Below are positions 5,651-13,300 of a stretch of DNA of 15,691 nt, in pieces. Source of the DNA: Candidatus Portnoybacteria bacterium CG_4_10_14_0_2_um_filter_44_20. Its GTDB lineage: Bacteria > Patescibacteriota > Minisyncoccia > Portnoybacterales > GCA-002795985. Position numbers and translations under genes: made by a program. The notes under the pieces were generated by a model. That model was not told where the DNA came from. It did no database searches and worked only from the letters and a program-made list of their open reading frames with translations. The stretch is taken from assembly GCA_002792395.1 (NCBI GenBank), contig PFOG01000207.1, forward strand, positions 1 to 15,691. The letters run 5' to 3'. Within the stretch, counting starts at the first letter, position 1. Each line of letters starts with the position of its first letter.

Positions 5651-7543
5651 CTACTGCGTCACCCTTCCCTTGTCCCAGGTTATCGTCGAATCATCCGGCA
5701 AATCAGAACCAATTTGCGCGTCCGTAGTTCTTAAGTCAACTCCGGTAAAAGAATCTTTGCCGGTGATAAGAGATTGATTAATAAGATTCGCCACTTGATT
5801 AATCTGCGGAGCTGAGGGAGTCAGGCCAACCTGAAATGCCACATATTTGGCCGGCGACAGGACGCCGGTTGCGGCCGGTAGGGTACCGATGTCCCAAACC
5901 ACCCGCCGGTTCAAATTATCATATTGAAAATTTGTCGAGGCAGGCTTAAATTTATTCAACCACTCCACATAAGAAGGAAGTATCGCTTCCACGCGCACGC
6001 CTTCGACATTATTAGAAGGATTGGTTACACACCAATAAATGGTATAGGATGTGGTCTCTCCGACTTTCGGCGGGATCGGACCGTCGTTGGGCAAAAAGGC
6101 ATCCTGATAATATCCCCGGGCATCCAGCCCCAACTTGCTATTAACCTTGATAGTAAGCTCAGCGGTATCCTGAACCTGCTGGTCAAGCAATGCGAGCGGA
6201 ATATTAACAGAGCCACTATTAACAACATCGTAAATTACGAAATTCTTATCGCCGTAAGCCTTAACAGGCATAGCATCTTTTAATTTTACAGAGAATTTCA
6301 ATTCGCCCTGGTAGCCGGCGCCGACGGCAGCTAACTCCGGCGTATTGGTCTGGTCCCACGTTATGCTATTGCCCGCACTTTCAAACGACCCCCTTTCGCC
6401 CAATTGCAAAGTGGTGAAATCCAAAGCTTCTGTGTTGAACTTTAAGACTATTTTCACCGATGGGATGCTCAAGGTGCTGTTATTCTGATATTTGATGGAG
6501 TATTTCAGATCTTCACCCGAGTTGGCAGTGTATTCGCTAACACCATTAACGGTCTGCTCAAGCGACAAAACCGGCAATGAGATTTGCGCCGACTTTACAG
6601 CATCGGCATAAGCGATGAATCCCTTGTCTTTTATGACACCCAAATATCCATGGAACAATTTTGCGTCTCTGCGCTCGCCCTCAATAGTCCCGGTAATCAA
6701 AATTTTTCCCTCTTGTTTGCTGTCGAGCTTGCCTATTTCCCAAACATTTTCCTGGGGTTGAGGATAAGACGAAGAAACTTTAAACCCGTCTGGGTATTCG
6801 ACTTTAACAAACAGATTATCAAAGGAAAACTCACTGTCATTAAGATATTTCAACGACACAGTGATTTGTTGTCCATTGGAGACCCGCTGCGGCATATCAA
6901 ACGTTAAAACCAAGGGAACGGAAATTATCCTACTGCCAAAGGTTGAGACATTCTCAAAACGCGCGCTCGTCTTGACTGGCTGATAGCTTAATTTTGCCAA
7001 CAACTGCTTCTGGCTGTTCTTCAGGCCAATAATCTTGCCCCCAAACTCAATCACTTTTTCCTGTCCGGCGGCCAAAGTGCCAATCGAAATTTGCTCAATA
7101 AGTTGACCGCTGTCCGGTATGCTGTCCTCCGGCCAGTTTAAAACCAATTGGACATCGTTCAGGTCAATCTTGGTGCTATTTTTACAATTTACCCGATAAA
7201 TTACTGCTTCACCGCTCGCCACTCCGTCCGGTCCGCTGATAGTCAGCGCCACCCAATTTTGATCAAAAGAACTCTGAGCATACAAATAGACAGAGACCAT
7301 CACGCCCGCCACGATTAGAAACAAAACGATGCCACCAACCCAAAAATGCTTAGCAGACAGAGGGGGACGAAAAAAGTCACGAATACCGCGGTACCACTTT
7401 TTCTTTTCCGCACCCTCTGGCCCCTGCGGACTTTCCAAGACACTCTTTCTTTCGCCGGGCAGAAAAGTCGTCGGAGCGGTTGGGCGATCGCTAAATTCCG
7501 CTCCCGGCTTATATAATTGTCTGCGAATGTCGTCTAATGGCAT
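5651..7543 (-). CDS. Membrane-anchored DUF11-like repeat protein
   Basis: The 630-residue product has a cytoplasmic, proline-rich and charged N-terminus (1-65), a single membrane span at about 68-88 (VGGIVLFLIVAGVMVSVYLY) and a long extracytoplasmic region of beta-sandwich type. That region repeats a pattern of the DUF11 / conserved-repeat kind: V-x-Y-x-V-x-x-x-N-x-S, then a Leu/Trp-rich strand and W-x-I-G-x-L (for example VWEIGKL and VVWDIGTL). There are about four to five units, the last being YTIYWCVTNPSNNVEGVRVEAILP. It ends soon after DDSTITWDKG. Such proteins are thought to sit at the cell surface as adhesion or structural parts. There is no sortase or secretion signal at the C-terminus. 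It appears to be a single-gene transcript, with its own promoter region and terminator. Confidence 0.8.
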   Translation of the reverse strand: MPLDDIRRQLYKPGAEFSDRPTAPTTFLPGERKSVLESPQGPEGAEKKKWYRGIRDFFRPPLSAKHFWVGGIVLFLIVAGVMVSVYLYAQSSFDQNWVALTISGPDGVASGEAVIYRVNCKNSTKIDLNDVQLVLNWPEDSIPDSGQLIEQISIGTLAAGQEKVIEFGGKIIGLKNSQKQLLAKLSYQPVKTSARFENVSTFGSRIISVPLVLTFDMPQRVSNGQQITVSLKYLNDSEFSFDNLFVKVEYPDGFKVSSSYPQPQENVWEIGKLDSKQEGKILITGTIEGERRDAKLFHGYLGVIKDKGFIAYADAVKSAQISLPVLSLEQTVNGVSEYTANSGEDLKYSIKYQNNSTLSIPSVKIVLKFNTEALDFTTLQLGERGSFESAGNSITWDQTNTPELAAVGAGYQGELKFSVKLKDAMPVKAYGDKNFVIYDVVNSGSVNIPLALLDQQVQDTAELTIKVNSKLGLDARGYYQDAFLPNDGPIPPKVGETTSYTIYWCVTNPSNNVEGVRVEAILPSYVEWLNKFKPASTNFQYDNLNRRVVWDIGTLPAATGVLSPAKYVAFQVGLTPSAPQINQVANLINQSLITGKDSFTGVDLRTTDAQIGSDLPDDSTITWDKGRVTQ

Positions 7544-7635
7544 GTTTTAAAATTTCGCAAAATTTTTCCCCCCTTCTTCTTCGTCAGAGAAAGAAAGAAA
7601 AATCCCGCGCTTGGATACATAAACAATCTTATTAA

Positions 7636-7641
7636 ATTATA
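7636..7641 (-). promoter_or_regulatory. Possible second -10 box for the DUF11-like gene
   Basis: A perfect TATAAT on the minus strand has only a weak TTATTT 16 bases upstream. It is downstream of the better extended -10 at 7684-7692 and could be a secondary start. Confidence 0.3.
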
Positions 7642-7683
7642 CTTCTGGAGATTATCTAAATAATGCTTGTTCCGCTCGTTTAA

Positions 7684-7692
7684 ATTATACCA
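7684..7692 (-). promoter_or_regulatory. Extended -10 promoter for the DUF11-like gene
   Basis: TGGTATAAT on the minus strand is a perfect -10 box with the extended TGn element. No good -35 box is found at the right distance, which is usual for extended -10 promoters. It would give a leader of about 135 bases before the ATG at 7543; I see no riboswitch in that leader. Confidence 0.55.
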
Positions 7693-7738
7693 CACGCAAG
7701 CCCCTGGCGCCACGGTACTAAAAACAAAAGCGTCGCAA

Positions 7739-7769
7739 TAAAAAACGGCTGCTTTATGAAAACAGCCGT
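7739..7769 (-). terminator. Intrinsic terminator of the aminopeptidase gene
   Basis: In minus-strand RNA, ACGGCUG pairs perfectly with CAGCCGU and is followed by UUUUUAUU. It lies 42 bases after the aminopeptidase stop and before the promoter region of the next gene. Confidence 0.85.
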
Positions 7770-7810
7770 AAAGATCATCAATTCAACCTGATCGATTATT
7801 ATGCCTTTTG

Positions 7811-8926
7811 TTAAAGGAGATTCTCCGGATTTAACACTTCCAGTTCCGGAAGAACAAAGCGACCATCCTTACGGACCAGACGTTCGTCGAAATAGATTTC
7901 GCCGCCGCCGTATTCCGGCGTTTGGATGCAAACCATATCCCAATGGATCTGGGAATCGTTTCCATTCGGTGCATCATCATAACACTGACCAGGCGTGAAA
8001 TGAAACGAGCCGGCAATTTTTTCGTCAAAAAGGATATTGAGCATCGGCTTGTTAATGAGAGGATTGACGCCGATGGCGAATTCACCGACATAGCGTGCGC
8101 CTTCGTCGCGATCCAGAATTTCATTCAGCTCTTTTTCAGTGCCCTGCTCGCAGGTCACTTTTTGGATTTGCCCGTTAAGGAAGTGCAGATGAATGCCGCC
8201 GAAACGCTTTGACTCGTAGATCGTGGGCGCGGTGAAATAAATCGAGCCGTTCACCGAATCACGCACCGGAGCGGCAAAAATCTCTCCATCCGGTACGTTA
8301 TACCTGCCGTCGCACTTGATGGCCGGGATGCCCTTGATAGAAAAAGTAAGATTTGTTCGCTGTCCGCAAATATGCACCTTGTCAGTCTTATTCATTAATG
8401 CCACAAGCGAATCCATTGCTCGCGACATCTTAGCGTAGTCCAAAAGGCAGACGTTATAAAAAAAGTCTTCAAAGGCCTCGCTGGACATTTCGGCCGCCTG
8501 TGCCATAGCCGGCGTCGGGTATCGCAATATGCACCATTTGGTATGCTTAACGCGATGGTCGAGCGAAGGTTTGCCGATCTTGCTGGCGCGCCTCATGTTT
8601 TCGCTCGGGATGCCAATGGTCTCAAACTGGTTTTCAGGAGCGGTAAAGCCGATAAAAGCTTGCATCTCCTTAATTTTTTCCAGACCAAGCTTTTCTTCCA
8701 GCTCCAGTTGTTCGGCCGTCACCCTCATCATCAAAGCCCGCACAATCCTGACATCGGCAAGTTCACAAAAAGGTAAGCCGCCGGCTTCATAGGCCGCCTC
8801 GACAAGAGCTTCAGCCAGTGGAAAGGCGCCTGCGTTGGCCGCCCTGATCAAAACTTTTTCTCCCGGCTTCAGGCCGACTGAATAACCAATAAGGTTTTTT
8901 GCCAATTGACGCACTCTCGGATCCAT
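7811..8926 (-). CDS. M29 family metallo-aminopeptidase (AmpS/AmpT type)
   Basis: The 371-residue product matches peptidase family M29, cytoplasmic enzymes that remove N-terminal amino acids from peptides with a two-metal centre. Candidate metal ligands are Glu215 in VPDGEIFAAP, Glu282 in YVGEFAIG, His309 in GSFHFTPG, and His328 and Asp330 in QIHWDMV. The catalytic Tyr316 stands seven residues after His309, as in AmpS. The length is slightly under the family's roughly 400 residues, mostly from a shorter loop between Tyr316 and His328. The start ATG at 8926 is supported by GGGAGAGGGG just upstream, the clearest ribosome site in the window. It has its own promoter inside the end of recO and its own terminator, so it is a single-gene transcript. 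It probably serves in recycling of peptides. Confidence 0.93.
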   Translation of the reverse strand: MDPRVRQLAKNLIGYSVGLKPGEKVLIRAANAGAFPLAEALVEAAYEAGGLPFCELADVRIVRALMMRVTAEQLELEEKLGLEKIKEMQAFIGFTAPENQFETIGIPSENMRRASKIGKPSLDHRVKHTKWCILRYPTPAMAQAAEMSSEAFEDFFYNVCLLDYAKMSRAMDSLVALMNKTDKVHICGQRTNLTFSIKGIPAIKCDGRYNVPDGEIFAAPVRDSVNGSIYFTAPTIYESKRFGGIHLHFLNGQIQKVTCEQGTEKELNEILDRDEGARYVGEFAIGVNPLINKPMLNILFDEKIAGSFHFTPGQCYDDAPNGNDSQIHWDMVCIQTPEYGGGEIYFDERLVRKDGRFVLPELEVLNPENLL

Positions 8927-8929
8927 CTT

Positions 8930-8940
8930 CCCCTCTCCCT
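8930..8940 (-). promoter_or_regulatory. Shine-Dalgarno site of the aminopeptidase gene
   Basis: AGGGAGAGGGG ends three bases before the ATG. The AGGGAG part is at a suitable spacing of about eight to nine bases. Most other genes here have no such site. Confidence 0.65.
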
Positions 8941-8998
8941 TATTCTTTCTTTTTAGAATTTTTAAATTTCAAGGTCCGTAAAATTTGTTTTGATTATC

Positions 8999-9027
8999 AT
9001 TGTATATAAATTAGTAAAGATTGTCAA
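8999..9027 (-). promoter_or_regulatory. Promoter for the aminopeptidase gene, inside recO
   Basis: On the minus strand there is a perfect TTGACA, a 17-base spacer and TACAAT. The -35 box lies in the last codons of recO and the -10 box just past its stop. Transcription would start near 8992, giving a leader of about 66 bases. Confidence 0.85.
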
Positions 9028-9574
9028 ACGCCAAGGCTAAAAATCTGTAGGACTCTATCTTTTGTCCGCACAAACCTTGGATGAAATTCAGTCGAGCTAA
9101 CGAAGCTGAATCAGCCGGATGGCCAAGAAAAGTAAGCAAACAATCTTCAAATTTTTCTGCAAGTTTTTTAATCACCCCCTCTTCGCGCTTCTTCTCTTCC
9201 ATGAAATAAAACGACTTAGAAATCAAATCCCAGATTTGTTCATCCTTTTCCGGCGCGACAATCAGCTTGTCTAAAAGTTCTGATAAATAATGAATAACTG
9301 TAAGCGCCAGCAAATCAGTCCGCAAATTTGGAAACCCATTAATGATTGTCGCGCCCGCCACCGCATCAATATTCTTGCCGTAGGCAAGCGTTAAATGAAC
9401 GTGGTTGAAGAGTTCAAGCGTCTCTTTCAATTTGGCTTCCTTTTTTCGCAGGCTTTTCGCCTTAACCAAAATTTTTCCATGTTCTTTAGTGTAAACAACC
9501 AACATTCTGTCAAATTCGCCAACATTAAAACGCCTGATAATAATTCCTTCAGTTTTATGGAGAGGTGTCTTCAT
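9011..9574 (-). CDS. recO: DNA repair protein RecO, short form
   Basis: RecO loads RecA onto gaps during recombinational repair. The N-terminal OB-fold is clear: HKTEGIIIRRFNVGEFDRMLVVYTKEHGKILVKAKSLRK, then LELFNHVHLTLAYGKN. The helical domain begins with FPNLRTDLLALTVIHYLSELLDKL. At 187 residues it is about 55 to 70 shorter than the usual 240-255. It lacks the four-cysteine zinc finger of Gram-positive RecO; only one cysteine of a possible remnant, GLCGQKIESY, is left. The gene lies 75 bases after the cupin stop. An AAGG close to the ATG is too near to be a standard ribosome site. Shortened RecO fits a reduced genome. Confidence 0.85.
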   Translation of the reverse strand: MKTPLHKTEGIIIRRFNVGEFDRMLVVYTKEHGKILVKAKSLRKKEAKLKETLELFNHVHLTLAYGKNIDAVAGATIINGFPNLRTDLLALTVIHYLSELLDKLIVAPEKDEQIWDLISKSFYFMEEKKREEGVIKKLAEKFEDCLLTFLGHPADSASLARLNFIQGLCGQKIESYRFLALAFDNLY

Positions 9575-9601
9575 AACCTTCGTAAAACAAACGCATATTT
9601 G

Positions 9602-9624
9602 CTGCCGAGGTCGTTCCTCGGCAG
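9602..9624. repeat. Perfect hairpin between the cupin gene and recO
   Basis: CTGCCGAGG and CCTCGGCAG pair over nine bases around a TCGTT loop. There is no T-run on the minus strand, so it is not a standard terminator; it may be a small palindromic repeat or an mRNA-stabilising stem in the leader of recO. Confidence 0.6.
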
Positions 9625-9649
9625 ATCGCCAGAATTCGGCAGAATTGTC

Positions 9650-10045
9650 TTACTCGCTCGTGATTCCGTCGAAATGCTCGTCATCGGCTACCGCCTCTTC
9701 CTTGGTCTCGTGGATAACACCATCCCGATGCTCCGGGGGAGAATAAAGAGTATAAAGTTTCATTTGGTTGGTGTCGGAACCGTTGATAATATTGTGCTTG
9801 GTGCCAGCCGGTATAATAACAGCATAACCATCCCCAAGCACATGTTCAACTCCATCTAAAACCGCCTTGCCCTCGCCTTTTTCGACGCGAATGAATTGGT
9901 CCAATTCGTGGACTTCTTCGCCAATATCTTGATTGGGTTCGAGACTCATCAAAACCAACTGGCTGTTTTCGGCAGTATAAAGCACCTGCCGGAATTTATT
10001 GTTTTCCGCGGTAGCTTTTTCTAGGTCGATAACATATCCGTTCAT
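9650..10045 (-). CDS. Single-domain cupin protein
   Basis: The 131-residue protein is one small beta-barrel cupin. Motif 1 is IGEEVHELDQFIRVEKGEG (41-59), with candidate metal ligands His46, Gln50 and Glu55. Motif 2 is IPAGTKHNIING (78-89), with His84. The only His in motif 1 differs from the H-x-H of classical cupins, but an E-V-H-x-x-x-D-Q form is familiar in small bacterial cupins. The substrate cannot be told; relatives include sugar-isomerase-like and regulatory cupins. The acidic tail after residue 108 is probably disordered. It sits between the repeat-filled gap after ileS and recO, and is on the same strand as both. Confidence 0.88.
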   Translation of the reverse strand: MNGYVIDLEKATAENNKFRQVLYTAENSQLVLMSLEPNQDIGEEVHELDQFIRVEKGEGKAVLDGVEHVLGDGYAVIIPAGTKHNIINGSDTNQMKLYTLYSPPEHRDGVIHETKEEAVADDEHFDGITSE

Positions 10046-10060
10046 ATTTTTTCGCTATCC

Positions 10061-10106
10061 GTCGCCCGAGATGAAGTAAAAATGTTTTACCGACACCCAA
10101 GACGAC
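10061..10106. repeat. Diverged dispersed repeat, copy A
   Basis: It begins GTCGCCCGA and ends CAAGACGAC, with the inner inverted repeat GTAAAA-ATG-TTTTAC. Copy B at 10194-10238 has the same ends and the same A/T-rich centre, at roughly 70 percent identity by eye. Confidence 0.6.
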
Positions 10107-10145
10107 AGGTAGCCAATTCTTGTTTTCTTTTTGATTTCTGGAGAT

Positions 10146-10166
10146 CGGTTCTCCTGAGGAGAACCG
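10146..10166. repeat. Perfect 9-bp hairpin
   Basis: CGGTTCTCC and GGAGAACCG pair perfectly around a TGA loop. TTCTCC is repeated directly after the stem. No T-run follows on either strand, so it is probably a small palindromic repeat rather than a terminator. Confidence 0.6.
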
Positions 10167-10193
10167 TTCTCCCCGCGATTTATCCCCGCATTT

Positions 10194-10238
10194 GCCGCCC
10201 GAAACGCAATGAAAAATATTCACTACGCTCAAGACGAC
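10194..10238. repeat. Diverged dispersed repeat, copy B
   Basis: It begins GCCGCCCGA and ends CAAGACGAC, and pairs with copy A at 10061-10106 in the same orientation. The centre carries the short inverted repeat TGAA-AAATA-TTCA. Confidence 0.6.
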
Positions 10239-10304
10239 AAATAAGTATTTACTTTTTGACCCCCTTGCCCTTATTTTTTATTTTCCATGGCACTTTTTAG
10301 CCTT

Positions 10305-10319
10305 CACGACGCAGTCGTG
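10305..10319. repeat. Short hairpin after ileS
   Basis: CACGAC and GTCGTG pair perfectly around GCA, 39 bases after the ileS stop. No T-run follows on the minus strand, so it is at best a weak or factor-dependent 3' end signal. Confidence 0.4.
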
Positions 10320-10357
10320 GGAGTCAGCAATTCGAACAGAAGCATTAGCGCCGCAAA

Positions 10358-13300
10358 TTACTTATCTTTTTTTATTCTCCAAATTCCAACCCCGATCTTT
10401 CCGCCGCCTAAATCGATCTCTTTTTCCAAATCAAATTTCACGCCCTCTTTGTAACTTTCCAAGCCTTTCGCGCGCGTTTCTTTTTTGATGTAATCCGCCC
10501 ATTTCTTTAAAATTTCGTATAATCCGGCGTCGGTCAATTGACAGGCAATATTGATGATATCGCTCGGCACTAATCCAGCGTCTTTGCGCATATTCTGGAT
10601 CTGTCGGACAAGTTCCCGCGCCATTCCCTCTTCTTTCAATTCCGGCGTAATTTCAGTATCAAGCTCCGTTTCGCTTTTGATGTTTTTGTCAAAAACAACA
10701 CTCTTCACATTCAATTCGTCTTTCATCAGCTCCAGCAATTCTTTTTCTCTTCCTAAATCATAAATCTTTCCGCCATCGGCGGATCCGCCTGGGGCGGAAA
10801 ATCGTAATTCTTTTAAGGGTTGTCTGATTTTAATCTTCGCTTCCATTCTCAAGGCCAATCCTTTCGCCGCAATTTCCCGGGCCGATTTCATCTGCTCTTC
10901 CAGCTTCTTATCTATCAGCCTTTTGTCCGGCTTAGGAAAATCGCACAAATGCACCGATTCGCGTTTCGCCGTAGTCCGTAGTCCGTAGTCCGTAGTCAAT
11001 GTTCGATAAATCTCCTCGCCGGTAAACGGCGCGAATGGCGCCATTAATTTTGATAGCTCCAAAAGCACGGCATACAATGTCTGCGACGCCTCGTCTTTCT
11101 CTTTCAAACTTTTCGGCTGCTGGAACCTTCCTCGCGAACGACGAATATACCAATTTGACAAATCGTCGATAAAGTCTTCGACTAAGCGGGCGGCGGAAAC
11201 AATATCATATTTTTCCAGATTGCCAACAACCTGTTCGTTCAAATGATTGAACCGGGATGCAATCCATTTGTCCAACAGATTTTTCGCGGTAAATTTCCCG
11301 CGGGGCCTGCCCGCATTGCTACGCCCGCCAGACATGCTGACACAAGTCATGCGGGCTGGCAAAGCGTTGCAGGCGGGTCTGAATTTCTTATCAGCGTAGG
11401 TCTGGAAGAAAACCAATGAATTATAAAGAGTACCGAAAACTTTCCGATTTTTGTCCTGCAAGTCTTTGACATCAAACTTTTTCGGGTCGCCGGCGGAATT
11501 AACGGTGTAGAAATACCAGCGAACCGTGTCCGCCCCGAATTTCTCGCACACCTCCCACGGATCAACCACATTCCCCTTGGACTTCGACATCTTCTTGCCC
11601 TGCGTATCCAAAACGTGGCCGAGGCAAACGACATTTTTATAGGGCGCGCCGTCTTTTATGACCCCGCAAAATTCCATTAGCGTCGCTGTGGCCAAAAGCG
11701 TGTAAAACCAGCCGCGCGTCTGATCGATTGCCTCCGCGATGTAATCGGCCGGATAATGGTCTTTAAATTCTTTTTCGCTTCCCCTGCGATTCGGGTAGCC
11801 CCACTGCGAAAAAGGCATTGTTCCGGAATCAAGCCAGACATCCAAAACATCCTTTTCGCGCATCATTTCGCCGCCGCATTGGCATTGCAGTTTGATTTTG
11901 TCGATGTATGGTCGGTGCAGATCCAGAACGAAATTCCCGTCGTGCGGCAAAGAAACGAAGTCCAACTCGCGGCATTGGCCGGTTCCGATAAAATCCTTTT
12001 TGTTTTCGTTTAATTTCGCCGCCTCTTCGTCAATCAACCCCTTGGCGCCAGTTGTCATCATCCAGGCGGTATATTCATGGCAAACAATCAAAATATTTTT
12101 CCCTTGATATCGGCTATCAATTTCTTCCAAAAAATTCATCACCCGTTGTTTAAGCTGGATTAGATTCTCTCCCTCCGGCGGGATTTTGGAAAATTTTTCG
12201 AGCTGCGAAGAAAAATAATTGTGGTACTTTTCTGGGCTTCCGCCGTCAAAAATGCCGGTATTGATTTCTCTTATCCGCTTGTCAAAAACGATTTTCTTCT
12301 TGTCAAGCCCGATAGTTTCAGCAACCAGTTCAGCGGTTTGCCGAGCCCTTAAAAAATCTGATGAAAAAATCAAATCAACTTTTTTATTCTTCAATTTTTT
12401 TGCCGTCAGAAACGCTTCTTTTTTGCCTTTCTCAGTTAACGGAGAATGATTGGTTTTAATATTGCTAACGATTCTATTCTTAAGATTGCTCTCTGCCTGG
12501 CCATGGCGCATCACAAAATACTTATTATCCGACTTTAAGGTTTTCTTTTCCAGTTCGTCAAGCGAGCCGACCAATTCCTGTCTCCCGCACTTCTGACATT
12601 TAAAAACCGGCAGGGGTGTGCCCCAAAAACGTTCACGAGAGATAGCCCAATCTTTCGCTTCCTTAATAAATTCGCCGAAGCGGCCTTCTTTAATATAAGC
12701 CGGCTCCCAATTGATTTTTTTATTGTTAGCCACCAGCCTCTGCCGAATATTCTCCATCTTTATAAACCAAGACTCTTTGGCATAGTAGAGAAGCGGGCTG
12801 TCGCAACGCCAGCAAAAAGGATATTCGTGTTCGTAAATTTTTTCCGCGAAAAGCAAATTTCTGTTTTTTAGATTTTCGATAATATCTTTGTCCGCCTCTT
12901 TAACAAATTTACCCTCGCCCGGAATTCCAAGACCTGACATAACAATACCGTCCGGACCAACCGTATGGATGACCGGCAAGCTCTCCTTTTGACCGACTTC
13001 CGCATCATCCACTCCATAAGCCGGCGCGATATGGACAATCCCCGTCCCTTCGTCGGTCGAAACAAAATCAGCGGCAACAACCCTTAAGTCAGTTTCTTTT
13101 TGATTGGGATTTTTGAAAAGCGGCTCATATTTTTTTCCGATTAACTCGCTTCCTTTAAACTCGTCTACTATTGTCAACCCCAGACCCAAAAAGAAAAATT
13201 CATTTTCTCGGATTTCTTGCTTTAAAATATTTTTTGCAAGAATCACAAATTCCTCTGGCTGGTTTGGCATGTTTTCAACCATACGAGAGGCCCGTCGCGA

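Larger units (their letters stand above)
10046..10357. other. 312-base gap without genes, filled with repeats
   Basis: No protein frame here is convincing. The stretch holds two diverged copies of a 45-base repeat (10061-10106 and 10194-10238), a perfect 9-bp hairpin (10146-10166) and a 6-bp hairpin (10305-10319). I see no tRNA, no clear terminator for ileS and no strong promoter for the cupin gene. The repeat density suggests a site that collects small palindromic elements. Confidence 0.65.

Noticed and set aside
7385..7403. T-box-like GTGGTACCGCGG on the minus strand
   Set aside because: It resembles the T-box antiterminator core, but it lies within the coding sequence of the DUF11-like gene (codons for K-W-Y-R-G-I), far from any synthetase start and without specifier or terminator stems.
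9395..9859. 154-codon plus-strand frame over the recO and cupin ends
   Set aside because: It overlaps two well-supported minus-strand genes and its product has no recognisable features.
10320..10345. TTCGAAT on the minus strand, like a tRNA T-loop
   Set aside because: The flanking bases do not form a five-base T stem and no D or anticodon arm fits.
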